10,389 nucleotides of DNA from positions 1 to 10,389 of the forward strand of contig JANQUX010000058.1 of NCBI GenBank assembly GCA_030730545.1, written 5' to 3'. Origin of the DNA: Maribacter sp. (GTDB lineage Bacteria > Bacteroidota > Bacteroidia > Flavobacteriales > Flavobacteriaceae). Below, in pieces: positions 1 through 5,957 of this stretch (positions are counted from its first letter, which is position 1; every line of letters begins with the position of its first letter). The notes below the pieces were generated by a model that searched no databases, was not told where the DNA came from, and worked only from the letters and a program-made list of their open reading frames with translations. The position numbers and the translations under genes were made by a program.

Positions 1-3000
1 TAGCAAAATCTGGCTCTTGGAAATGGGATATAAATTTAGACACGCTGAACTGGTCAGATAATTTTTACCATATTCTAAAACGTAATAAAGAAAGTCCTTT
101 GTCATTCGATACATTTTTAGAATATGTTCATGATGAGGATAAAGAAAAAATAGCTGCAAAATTTGACCTAGCCTTAAAAACTAAGCATTTTCCTGATTCA
201 AATTATCGTATCGTATTAAAAGACGGTACCATCAAAATCATGAAATCAATTGGCGAGACTATAACCGATGCGCATGGCGAAGTAATAACAATAATAGGCA
301 CCTGTCAAGATATTACAGAAAGTAAAGAAAGGGATCAACAGCTTATCCAAAAAAATCAACAATTAAAATTAACTGAAAACAGTAGCGAAGCAGGTACATG
401 GCAATTGAATCCAAAAACAGGTGCCTTTAAATGGTCAGACAATCTTTACAAGATAACAGATTTTGAACATGGTGAACCTATGAGTTTCGAAGATTTTTAC
501 GCTCGAATACACCCAGAAGACAAACTACATGTTGATGAGGCTTTGAAATGTGTACAAAAAAATGGTATAAAGCAAACCTTCACACACCGACTTATTACAA
601 GAAAAGGCAGTATTAGAACATTAGAGATAACTGCAGATCTCGTATCAAATAAAATTAGTAATACTAGAGAATTAATAGGTACGGCACGCGATATTTCTAA
701 AAGAGTAAAAATCGAACATGAATTAATAGAAAAAAACCAACTACTTAACTTTACCGAGCATCTTACAACTATCGGGTATTGGAGATATAAACCTGAAACG
801 AATGATGTTTTTTGGTCAGAAAACCTTTTTCAAATGTTCGACCAAACTAAAACCGACAAATTATCTTTTAATACTTATTTCAATAAAATTCACTCAGATG
901 ATAAAGCATTTGTAAAAGAAAAAATAGACCAATCTATCATTGACCACAAATTCTATGACTTTACCCATAGAATAATTCATCGCGATAACTCTGTACGAAT
1001 TATACAAATTATCGGCAAGGTCACGGTAAACGTAAATGACGGTTCGCAAGAATTACTGGGAACATGCCTAGATATAACCGAAAATGAATCGAGAGAGTTT
1101 GAACTTATAAAAAAAAATCAACAGCTTAACTTTGCCGAAAAAATGGCCATGATCGGCTACTGGCAATGGGACACACCTACAAACAAAGTGTATTGGTCAG
1201 ATAATTTACACGCTATATATGGTCATGACAAAAATGCCGACTTAACCTTTGAAACTTACATTAACTATGTACATAATGATGATAGAGAAAGAGTAGTTTC
1301 AAGCCTAGAAAATGCCATGTTAACTGGTAAATTCCCTGAATCAACATATAAAATTCAATTAAAAGATGGTAATGTAAAAACTATTAAAACTGTAGGTCAA
1401 ATAGTTCGCAATAACCACGGTGAAGTTTTAAAAATGTCTGGTACTTGCCAAGATATAACCGAAATTAAAAGAAGAGAATTAGAATTATTGCAAAAGAATG
1501 AGCAATTTAATTTTGCCGAAAAAATAGCGAATATTGGTTCTTGGCAGTGGAACCCAAAAACTGAAGAAATTAAATGGTCAGACAACCATTACAGAATTTA
1601 TGGATTTGAGATTGGCTGTTCATTACATCTAGATACCATACTTTCTCGCATTCACCCAGAAGACATTGATGCCATACAAGAATTAAAAAAACAAATTTTT
1701 ATTGATAAGAAATTTGAAAAAATACAATTCCGTATACCATTCGATGACGGAATCATAAAAACAGTAGAGGTTATAGGTGAAGCTATTACTGACCAAGAAG
1801 ATAATATTATCTTATTTAAAGGCACAAGTCAAGACATTACAAGCCGTGTAAAAGCAGAACAACTAATTAAGGAGAAAAACCAATTACTCTCTTTTACCGA
1901 AGAAATGGCACTAATGGGATCTTGGCAATGGAACCCGAATACAGGCACGTCTAATTGGTCAGACAATCTGTACAAGATTTATGATATAGAGCTGGGCCAC
2001 CCAATAGACATGGATTTATTTTTATCAAGAGTACATCCAGATGATTCTGATAGGATAAAAAAAGAATTAGAAGCCATAGTCAAAGCTAAAACCAACAAAT
2101 CTATACTGTCATTCCGAATTGTTTTAACCAACGGAAACATTCGTTCTATAGAGCTTTTATCAGAAGTTATAATAGACCGACAAGGAAATATATTAGAAAT
2201 GATAGGTACCGCACAAGACGTTACAGATCGCATTAGAAGAGAACAAGATTTAATAGAAAAAAACCAACTTTTAAATTTTGCCGAGCAACTATCTAGTCTT
2301 GGTCATTGGAAATGGGATATTGTGAACGACGTAATGAAGAAGTCCTCAAACTTATTAAAGATTTTAGATTTCGACGAGGATACTCCCTCCGATTTTAAAA
2401 CTTATTTAGATAGGGTACACCCCGATGACAGAGACAAGGTCATTTCTGAAAGTGAAAAAATTCTTGACACGAAAAACTTTGATAAATTTCAACATAGAAT
2501 AATCAAAGACAACGGTAGCATAAGAACTATAGAAATTATTGGCGCCGTATTACTCAATGAAGACGGTGATGTTGTTGAGCTTATTGGATCAAGTCAAGAT
2601 ATTACCGAACAGGTCGAAGCTCAGCAAAAAATCATAACAGTAAATAAAAATTTAGAAGAATCAACAATAGTTTTGACTTCTAAAAACAAACAATTAGCAG
2701 AATTTAATCATATTACATCTCATAATTTGAGGTCTCCTGTTAGTAATTTAAATGCTTTGCTAGGTTTATTTAAAAATTCAGAAAGCGAAAGTAAAAAAGT
2801 AGAAATATTTGAAAAATTTGAAATTGTTATACATCATTTAACAGAAACACTAAATACTTTAATCGAAACCATAACGATTAAACACAACGCTGGCGAGATT
2901 AAAGAAAACCTTTACTTTGAAAAAACTTTAAACAAAACAAAAGAGATACTAGCTGCTGAAATAATGAATACAAGTGCCATTATAAAATTTGATTTTTCTA

Positions 3001-3347
3001 AAATTAAAAACGTAATGTATAACCCCATATATTTGGAAAGTATATTTCTAAATCTAATTAGTAATTCTTTAAAATATAAAGCTCCCGATAGAGCACCTGA
3101 AATTTTAATAATTTCTGATGTTGTAAATGGAAAAACTACTTTAGAATTTAAGGATAACGGATTAGGTATCGATATGAAAAACTATGGAGATAAATTATTC
3201 GGACTTAACAAAGTATTTCATAAACATCCAGAAGCTAAAGGGGTTGGTTTATTTTTAACCAAAGCACAAATAGTAGCAATGAACGGCACAATTTCGGCGA
3301 AAAGTGAAGTCAATGTGGGTACCACATTTTTCATCACCTTAAACTAA
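1..3347 (+). CDS. Multi-PAS sensor histidine kinase (5' end outside window)
   Basis: This is a sensor kinase that should autophosphorylate on His and pass phosphate to a response regulator. The frame is open from position 3 to the stop at 3345-3347 (1114 visible codons), so the gene begins upstream. The first in-window start-like codon (TTG at 99) lies inside a PAS domain and is not the real start. Seven PAS_3/PAC-type units (G-x-W-x-W, WSDN, HP[ED]D, [ST]xQDIT motifs) occupy about 12-2610, followed by a helical linker. The H-box SHNLRSP has its phospho-acceptor His codon at 2721. The HATPase_c domain follows: N-box NLISNS at 3051-3068, G1 box DNGLGI at 3153, G2 box KGVGL near 3237, ending at the C-terminus. 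The visible part has no transmembrane segment, so sensing is probably cytosolic unless the missing N-terminus is membrane-bound. It has no fused receiver; the regulator gene just downstream is the likely partner. The ligand or cofactor cannot be read from the sequence. Confidence 0.93.
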   Translation, partial: AKSGSWKWDINLDTLNWSDNFYHILKRNKESPLSFDTFLEYVHDEDKEKIAAKFDLALKTKHFPDSNYRIVLKDGTIKIMKSIGETITDAHGEVITIIGTCQDITESKERDQQLIQKNQQLKLTENSSEAGTWQLNPKTGAFKWSDNLYKITDFEHGEPMSFEDFYARIHPEDKLHVDEALKCVQKNGIKQTFTHRLITRKGSIRTLEITADLVSNKISNTRELIGTARDISKRVKIEHELIEKNQLLNFTEHLTTIGYWRYKPETNDVFWSENLFQMFDQTKTDKLSFNTYFNKIHSDDKAFVKEKIDQSIIDHKFYDFTHRIIHRDNSVRIIQIIGKVTVNVNDGSQELLGTCLDITENESREFELIKKNQQLNFAEKMAMIGYWQWDTPTNKVYWSDNLHAIYGHDKNADLTFETYINYVHNDDRERVVSSLENAMLTGKFPESTYKIQLKDGNVKTIKTVGQIVRNNHGEVLKMSGTCQDITEIKRRELELLQKNEQFNFAEKIANIGSWQWNPKTEEIKWSDNHYRIYGFEIGCSLHLDTILSRIHPEDIDAIQELKKQIFIDKKFEKIQFRIPFDDGIIKTVEVIGEAITDQEDNIILFKGTSQDITSRVKAEQLIKEKNQLLSFTEEMALMGSWQWNPNTGTSNWSDNLYKIYDIELGHPIDMDLFLSRVHPDDSDRIKKELEAIVKAKTNKSILSFRIVLTNGNIRSIELLSEVIIDRQGNILEMIGTAQDVTDRIRREQDLIEKNQLLNFAEQLSSLGHWKWDIVNDVMKKSSNLLKILDFDEDTPSDFKTYLDRVHPDDRDKVISESEKILDTKNFDKFQHRIIKDNGSIRTIEIIGAVLLNEDGDVVELIGSSQDITEQVEAQQKIITVNKNLEESTIVLTSKNKQLAEFNHITSHNLRSPVSNLNALLGLFKNSESESKKVEIFEKFEIVIHHLTETLNTLIETITIKHNAGEIKENLYFEKTLNKTKEILAAEIMNTSAIIKFDFSKIKNVMYNPIYLESIFLNLISNSLKYKAPDRAPEILIISDVVNGKTTLEFKDNGLGIDMKNYGDKLFGLNKVFHKHPEAKGVGLFLTKAQIVAMNGTISAKSEVNVGTTFFITLN
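12..2610 (+). repeat. Tandem array of seven PAS-coding units
   Basis: Counting each unit from its G-x-W motif, units start at 12, 393, 774, 1155, 1536, 1917 and 2301. The first five steps are exactly 381 bp (127 codons) and the sixth is 384 bp, with one extra residue in the middle of unit 6. The Trp of the WSDN/WSEN motif falls at 51, 432, 813, 1194, 1575 and 1956; in unit 7 the Trp is replaced by Lys (codon at 2340). Each unit is joined to the next by a short helix with the pattern KNxxLxFxE. The repeats are clear in protein but substantially diverged at synonymous positions, so they are not recent copies. Confidence 0.9.
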
Positions 3348-3354
3348 TAAATAG

Positions 3355-3768
3355 ATGGACAAAAGTATAAATGTTTGCATAATCGATGATGATGAAGTTT
3401 TTCAATACACAATACTTCATACATTAGAAGCACATAAATCTGTCGGTAATATAATGCCATTTACAGATGGTGCCGAAGCAATGACCTTTTTTAATGAAAA
3501 CTTAGACAATCTTGACAAATTACCAGATGTCATTTTTCTTGATGTAAATATGCCTGTAATGGACGGGTATAGATTTATGGACGAATACACTAAAATAATA
3601 CCCGAAGTTGTCAAGAAAATAACCATTTACATCTTATCATCTTCAGTAGATTTAGTAGATTTTGAAAAGACAAAAAATTTAAAAGAGGTTTCAGATTATA
3701 TTATTAAACCTATACGAGAACCTCAGTTGACAAAAATTCTAGCAGAATTGGTAATGAATAAAAATTGA
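3355..3768 (+). CDS. Single-domain (CheY-like) response regulator
   Basis: This is a stand-alone receiver domain of 137 aa with no output domain. The acidic triad is D11-D12-D13, the phospho-acceptor is D63 in FLDVNMPVMDG, the Thr/Ser switch residue is S95 in the ILSSS strand, and the invariant lysine is K118 in IIKPI. All catalytic receiver residues are therefore present. The ATG lies 7 bases after the stop of the PAS kinase gene, so the two are almost certainly co-transcribed and form a cognate pair. With no DNA-binding domain, it probably acts by protein-protein contact or as a phosphorelay intermediate to an unlinked phosphotransfer protein; that is inference. It resembles the short Rcp1-like regulators that often accompany PAS kinases in Bacteroidetes and cyanobacteria. 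No Shine-Dalgarno sequence is seen before the start. Confidence 0.93.
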   Translation: MDKSINVCIIDDDEVFQYTILHTLEAHKSVGNIMPFTDGAEAMTFFNENLDNLDKLPDVIFLDVNMPVMDGYRFMDEYTKIIPEVVKKITIYILSSSVDLVDFEKTKNLKEVSDYIIKPIREPQLTKILAELVMNKN

Positions 3769-3778
3769 TAGAGGGTAC

Positions 3779-3802
3779 TAGTTTTGATCTAAACTATTTT
3801 TT
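3779..3802 (+). terminator. Weak hairpin plus T6 after the regulator gene
   Basis: TAGTTT (3779-3784) and AAACTA (3791-3796) form a perfect 6-bp stem with loop TGATCT, followed directly by six T (3797-3802). It lies 10 bases after the regulator's stop codon, correctly placed to end the kinase-regulator transcript. The stem has only one G-C pair, so it would be weak. Its right arm and T-run overlap the 3' end of the convergent rhodanese gene. Confidence 0.4.
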
Positions 3803-4147
3803 AGTAGAATATGCATCATAGCCACCTTCTAGGTCTACTACATTTTTAAAGCCGAGTTCGATAAGTCTTGCTTGAGACTTTAGGCTTCTACCTCCTTTTT
3901 TACAATAGACATAAATCTTTTTGGTTTTATCTAGCGTTGCAACTTGTTGGTTGAACTCGTTTGACAACCAATTCATATTCAAAGCACCATTAATACAGCC
4001 TGCACCATATTCTTCTGGTGTTCTTACATCAAGCAATATTTCTTTTGTTTCATCGAAGCCTTCAAATTCAACAATTGGTTGCGATTCTATTTGAGCCAAA
4101 ACAAAATGTGAGCTAAGTATCAAAACAAAAAAAAGTATATTTTTCAT
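3794..4147 (-). CDS. Secreted single-domain rhodanese-like protein
   Basis: This is a rhodanese-fold protein, a candidate sulfurtransferase. The chosen start (ATG ending at 4147) gives 117 aa beginning with a clean signal peptide: MKN, a hydrophobic core, then FVLA before QIES, the probable signal peptidase I site. An ATG seven codons upstream (4168) would put polar residues before the signal and would sit on top of the likely -7 box, so it was rejected. No lipobox Cys is present. The domain shows LLDVRTPEEY, the A-x-N-M strand, and active-site loop CKKGGRS with catalytic Cys at residue 82, then the C-terminal L-x-GG-Y motif. The intact Cys loop suggests catalysis or persulfide carriage in the periplasm; the substrate is unknown. 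It is transcribed divergently from the ECF sigma gene, 72 bases between start codons, and converges on the response regulator gene with a 25-base gap. Confidence 0.88.
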   Translation of the reverse strand: MKNILFFVLILSSHFVLAQIESQPIVEFEGFDETKEILLDVRTPEEYGAGCINGALNMNWLSNEFNQQVATLDKTKKIYVYCKKGGRSLKSQARLIELGFKNVVDLEGGYDAYSTKK

Positions 4148-4165
4148 TATATAAGTGTTTACACT

Positions 4166-4173
4166 CAAAAGTA
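4166..4173 (-). promoter_or_regulatory. Putative -7 box for the rhodanese gene
   Basis: On the minus strand this reads TACTTTTG, a full match to the Bacteroidetes -7 consensus TAnnTTTG. It lies 18 bases before the ATG at 4147. No convincing TTTG -33 element is found at the usual 19-21 bp spacing. It is the left arm of an 11-bp inverted repeat whose right arm is the opposing -7 box. Confidence 0.5.
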
Positions 4174-4195
4174 ATCATAATACACAAAATTAAAT

Positions 4196-4203
4196 TACTT
4201 TTG
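4196..4203 (+). promoter_or_regulatory. Putative -7 box for the ECF sigma gene
   Basis: TACTTTTG matches the Bacteroidetes -7 consensus TAnnTTTG and lies 16 bases before the ATG at 4220, implying a leader of about ten bases. A -33 TTTG is not obvious. If the sigma factor regulates itself, its own recognition site could also lie in this region, but no separate motif could be defined from one sequence. Confidence 0.5.
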
Positions 4204-4219
4204 AAGAGCAGATTATAAA

Positions 4220-4774
4220 ATGGAAACAAACAGCCTAAATCCTGATAAATGGGTAGATCTCTATGCAGACTACCTCTTTAATTACGCCGTAACAAGAGTA
4301 AGTGATGCAGAAATCGCGAAAGATCTTGTTCAAGATACTTTTATAGCGGGATTAAAATCTGCAAAAAATTTCAAAGGCGATGCGGCAGAACGCACTTGGT
4401 TAATAGCGATATTAAAACGCAAAGTTATTGACCACTACCGCAAAATAAATTCAAAAAAAGGCAAGGCAGAGGTTCGCATGAGTTACAGCTCGCAAACCGA
4501 CGCTGAAGGTGATTGGATAGAAGAGCGCATTGCAGACCCGAATAGCAATTTTGAAAATGACGCTCTTGAAAATGAAGAATTAGGTCTTGCTATTCAAAAC
4601 TGCATATCGAAATTACCTAAAAAGCAAGCTCAGGTTTTTACCATGAAAACTATTGAAGGCATGGAAACTGAAGATATTTGTAATGCATTAGGAATTAATG
4701 CGTCTAACCTCTGGGTAATGATACATAGAGCCAGAACAAGCTTAATGGGTTGTTTAAATCAAAATTGGTTTTAG
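4220..4774 (+). CDS. ECF-type RNA polymerase sigma factor
   Basis: This 184-aa protein has the two-domain layout of an extracytoplasmic-function sigma factor, which directs RNA polymerase to a set of stress or envelope promoters. Sigma-2 covers about residues 10-77, with the core-binding AKDLVQDTF segment (33-41) and the -10 recognition part RTWLIAILKRKVIDHYRK (58-75). An acidic linker follows (about 78-118). Sigma-4 covers about 122-180, with LPKKQAQVFTMK and a helix-turn-helix at EDICNALGINASNLWVMIHRAR. The length is normal for the family, and no C-terminal sensory extension is present. A tiny zinc-motif gene follows after 2 bases, the usual position for an anti-sigma factor. The regulon cannot be predicted; the divergent secreted rhodanese is a plausible member because it shares a symmetrical promoter region. 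Confidence 0.93.
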   Translation: METNSLNPDKWVDLYADYLFNYAVTRVSDAEIAKDLVQDTFIAGLKSAKNFKGDAAERTWLIAILKRKVIDHYRKINSKKGKAEVRMSYSSQTDAEGDWIEERIADPNSNFENDALENEELGLAIQNCISKLPKKQAQVFTMKTIEGMETEDICNALGINASNLWVMIHRARTSLMGCLNQNWF

Positions 4775-4776
4775 TT

Positions 4777-5007
4777 ATGATGATTTCATGTGAAAAGGCA
4801 GCAAATATTTGCGATAAAGTCCAATACGAAGAAGCTTCTGGTTGGCAAAAAATAAAATTAAAGTTCCACTTACTAATGTGTAAAGCCTGTGCAAAGCATA
4901 GTAAAGACAATACGAAGTTAACATCGCTTTGCAATCAAGCACGACTTGCTGTTTTATCTGATGAGGAAAAGAAGAAAATGAAAGAAACTTTTTCTAAGGC
5001 AAAATAG
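4777..5007 (+). CDS. Small HxxxCxxC protein, candidate soluble anti-sigma factor
   Basis: This 76-aa protein starts at tandem ATG codons (4777 and 4780), 2 or 5 bases after the sigma factor stop, implying translational coupling. An in-frame TTG at 4750 was rejected because it lies inside the sigma gene and adds only a few hydrophobic residues. Visible features are C5, C12, then H31-x3-C35-x2-C38, the HxxxCxxC signature of zinc-binding anti-sigma (ZAS/zf-HC2) domains; the rest is Lys-rich helix. No transmembrane segment or signal peptide is present, so it would act in the cytosol, unlike the common membrane-anchored anti-sigmas. The inferred role is to bind and restrain the adjacent sigma factor, perhaps in a zinc- or thiol-dependent way. 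The function rests on motif and position only. Its last 14 bases overlap the convergent UbiA-like gene. Confidence 0.75.
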   Translation: MMISCEKAANICDKVQYEEASGWQKIKLKFHLLMCKACAKHSKDNTKLTSLCNQARLAVLSDEEKKKMKETFSKAK

Positions 5008-5827
5008 CATACTTATTACTTACTACAAAAAGTAACCACCAAAGTAAAGGAATTGCCTCTACCCAAAAAGATGAGAAATATTTCTTTTGGTTTAATTCCG
5101 TCTTAAAAATCACTAGTATTAAAACTAAGAAGAGAATTGTTTTCACTAAAATGTGGGTACGATCCAAATCTGTTTTTAGAAAGGTGATTAAGTAGAACAA
5201 AATTGCCCACCCGTAACCAATAATTTTTGCCCCCTTCACCCCTACTCTTTGAGGTAATGTTTTCAATGCGGCATTATCATACTTCAGATCTCGTATTTCA
5301 AAAGGCACCAATAGTATCAGTACAAAAAGAAAGCGTTGAAAAGTTTCTACCTTCACATTCCAAGAGATGGTATCTAATTGAGATATTGCCGGTAAAATTA
5401 CTGTTGTACCTGCCCATACTGCGGCAACAATTAATATTTTTAATCCGCTAAAGCTTCTAAAATTCTTATTCTTCGGTAAAACTGGTAACGCATACAACCC
5501 GGTTATAGCTGCTAAAATCAATAATCCGACAAATACTCTTTCCGACAGAAAAAACAATTGATAACCTGCAACAAGAAGGCATCCAAAACTAAAAAATTGT
5601 ATGTTTTTCTGATACGTATTGGCAACACGAATATATTTCTGGGCTTCAACACCGAATTTCACAAAATTATAACAGCTTATCGATCCGAAAAAAATAAAAA
5701 AATAAAGCTCAAGAGGTACACTTATGTTTAAGGTAAGTGCAGTTACATGTACCAAACTAAAAATACCCAAGGCAACGTGAATACTAGCATCGAGGTAAAA
5801 ATCAAATATCTTATTGATTAAGCTCAT
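4994..5827 (-). CDS. UbiA-like polytopic membrane protein (degenerate prenyltransferase)
   Basis: This 277-aa protein has about nine hydrophobic helices, the count expected for the UbiA prenyltransferase superfamily, which transfers isoprenoid chains to aromatic acceptors in the membrane. The second aspartate motif is present: FEIRDLKYDNAALKTLP around D180 and D184, equivalent to the RDxxxD...KTLPxRxG motif of UbiA/MenA. The basic PKNKNFRSFSGLK loop (118-130) before helix 5 also fits. The first motif, normally NDxxDxxxD after helix 2, is replaced by SCYNFVKFGVEAQKY (51-65) with no Asp. Prenyltransferase activity is therefore doubtful. The start at 5827 is the only Met near the N-terminus. It is divergent from gcvP (130 bases between the start codons) and overlaps the small zinc-motif gene tail to tail. 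No menaquinone or ubiquinone gene is nearby, so no symbol is given. Confidence 0.7.
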   Translation of the reverse strand: MSLINKIFDFYLDASIHVALGIFSLVHVTALTLNISVPLELYFFIFFGSISCYNFVKFGVEAQKYIRVANTYQKNIQFFSFGCLLVAGYQLFFLSERVFVGLLILAAITGLYALPVLPKNKNFRSFSGLKILIVAAVWAGTTVILPAISQLDTISWNVKVETFQRFLFVLILLVPFEIRDLKYDNAALKTLPQRVGVKGAKIIGYGWAILFYLITFLKTDLDRTHILVKTILFLVLILVIFKTELNQKKYFSSFWVEAIPLLWWLLFVVSNKYAILP

Positions 5828-5957
5828 TAAACAAAAGTAGCTAAAGTGTTTATAACCTTTAGTTTTGGTTAAAAACTTTCAACAGTTGAACAACTTACAA
5901 CCCTAATTTAAACACATAAAAGTGGTAATTTTACACATTATATAACAATTAGTATCT
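5828..5957. other. Divergent intergenic region between UbiA-like gene and gcvP
   Basis: This AT-rich 130-bp stretch holds both promoters. Towards gcvP the best -7 candidate is TAATTTTA at 5926-5933 (one mismatch to TAnnTTTG), which would give a leader of about 18 bases. A 13-bp palindrome, TTCAACAGTTGAA, lies at 5878-5890, followed by an overlapping GTTG-AA-CAAC dyad at 5885-5894. No glycine riboswitch architecture is seen. Confidence 0.45.
5832..5839 (-). promoter_or_regulatory. Putative -7 box very close to the UbiA-like start
   Basis: On the minus strand this reads TACTTTTG, the same octamer as the two -7 boxes of the rhodanese/sigma divergent region. Only four bases (TTTA) separate it from the ATG at 5827, which would place the transcription start at or next to the start codon, giving a leaderless or nearly leaderless mRNA. 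Confidence 0.4.

Larger units (their letters stand above)
4165..4204. repeat. 11-bp perfect inverted repeat between divergent genes
   Basis: TCAAAAGTAAT (4165-4175) and ATTACTTTTGA (4194-4204) are exact reverse complements separated by 18 bp. Each arm contains a TACTTTTG octamer pointing outward, towards the rhodanese gene on the left and the sigma gene on the right. It may simply be two back-to-back promoters, or a binding site for a symmetric regulator that controls both genes. Confidence 0.6.

Noticed and set aside
99..101. TTG as the start of the PAS kinase gene
   Set aside because: The frame stays open to the left edge, and the upstream codons encode the G-x-W-x-W and WSDN motifs of the first PAS unit, so the gene starts outside the window.
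12..2300. Regularly spaced repeats as a CRISPR-like or satellite array
   Set aside because: The short conserved words (e.g. TGGTCAGA) recur every 381 bp within one intact reading frame and reflect PAS protein repeats.
4148..4168. Longer N-terminus of the rhodanese gene from the ATG at 4168
   Set aside because: It would add seven polar residues in front of a well-formed signal peptide and overlap the candidate -7 box at 4166-4173.
4750..4776. TTG start for the small zinc-motif gene
   Set aside because: It lies inside the sigma factor gene; the tandem ATG just after the sigma stop gives the natural N-terminus with C5.
5227..5451. Plus-strand open frame inside the UbiA-like gene
   Set aside because: It is antisense to a membrane protein with clear family motifs and has no recognisable features of its own.
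5840..5957. Glycine riboswitch upstream of gcvP
   Set aside because: No glycine-aptamer-like conserved G-rich core or tandem helices are visible; the region is short, AT-rich and holds two promoters.
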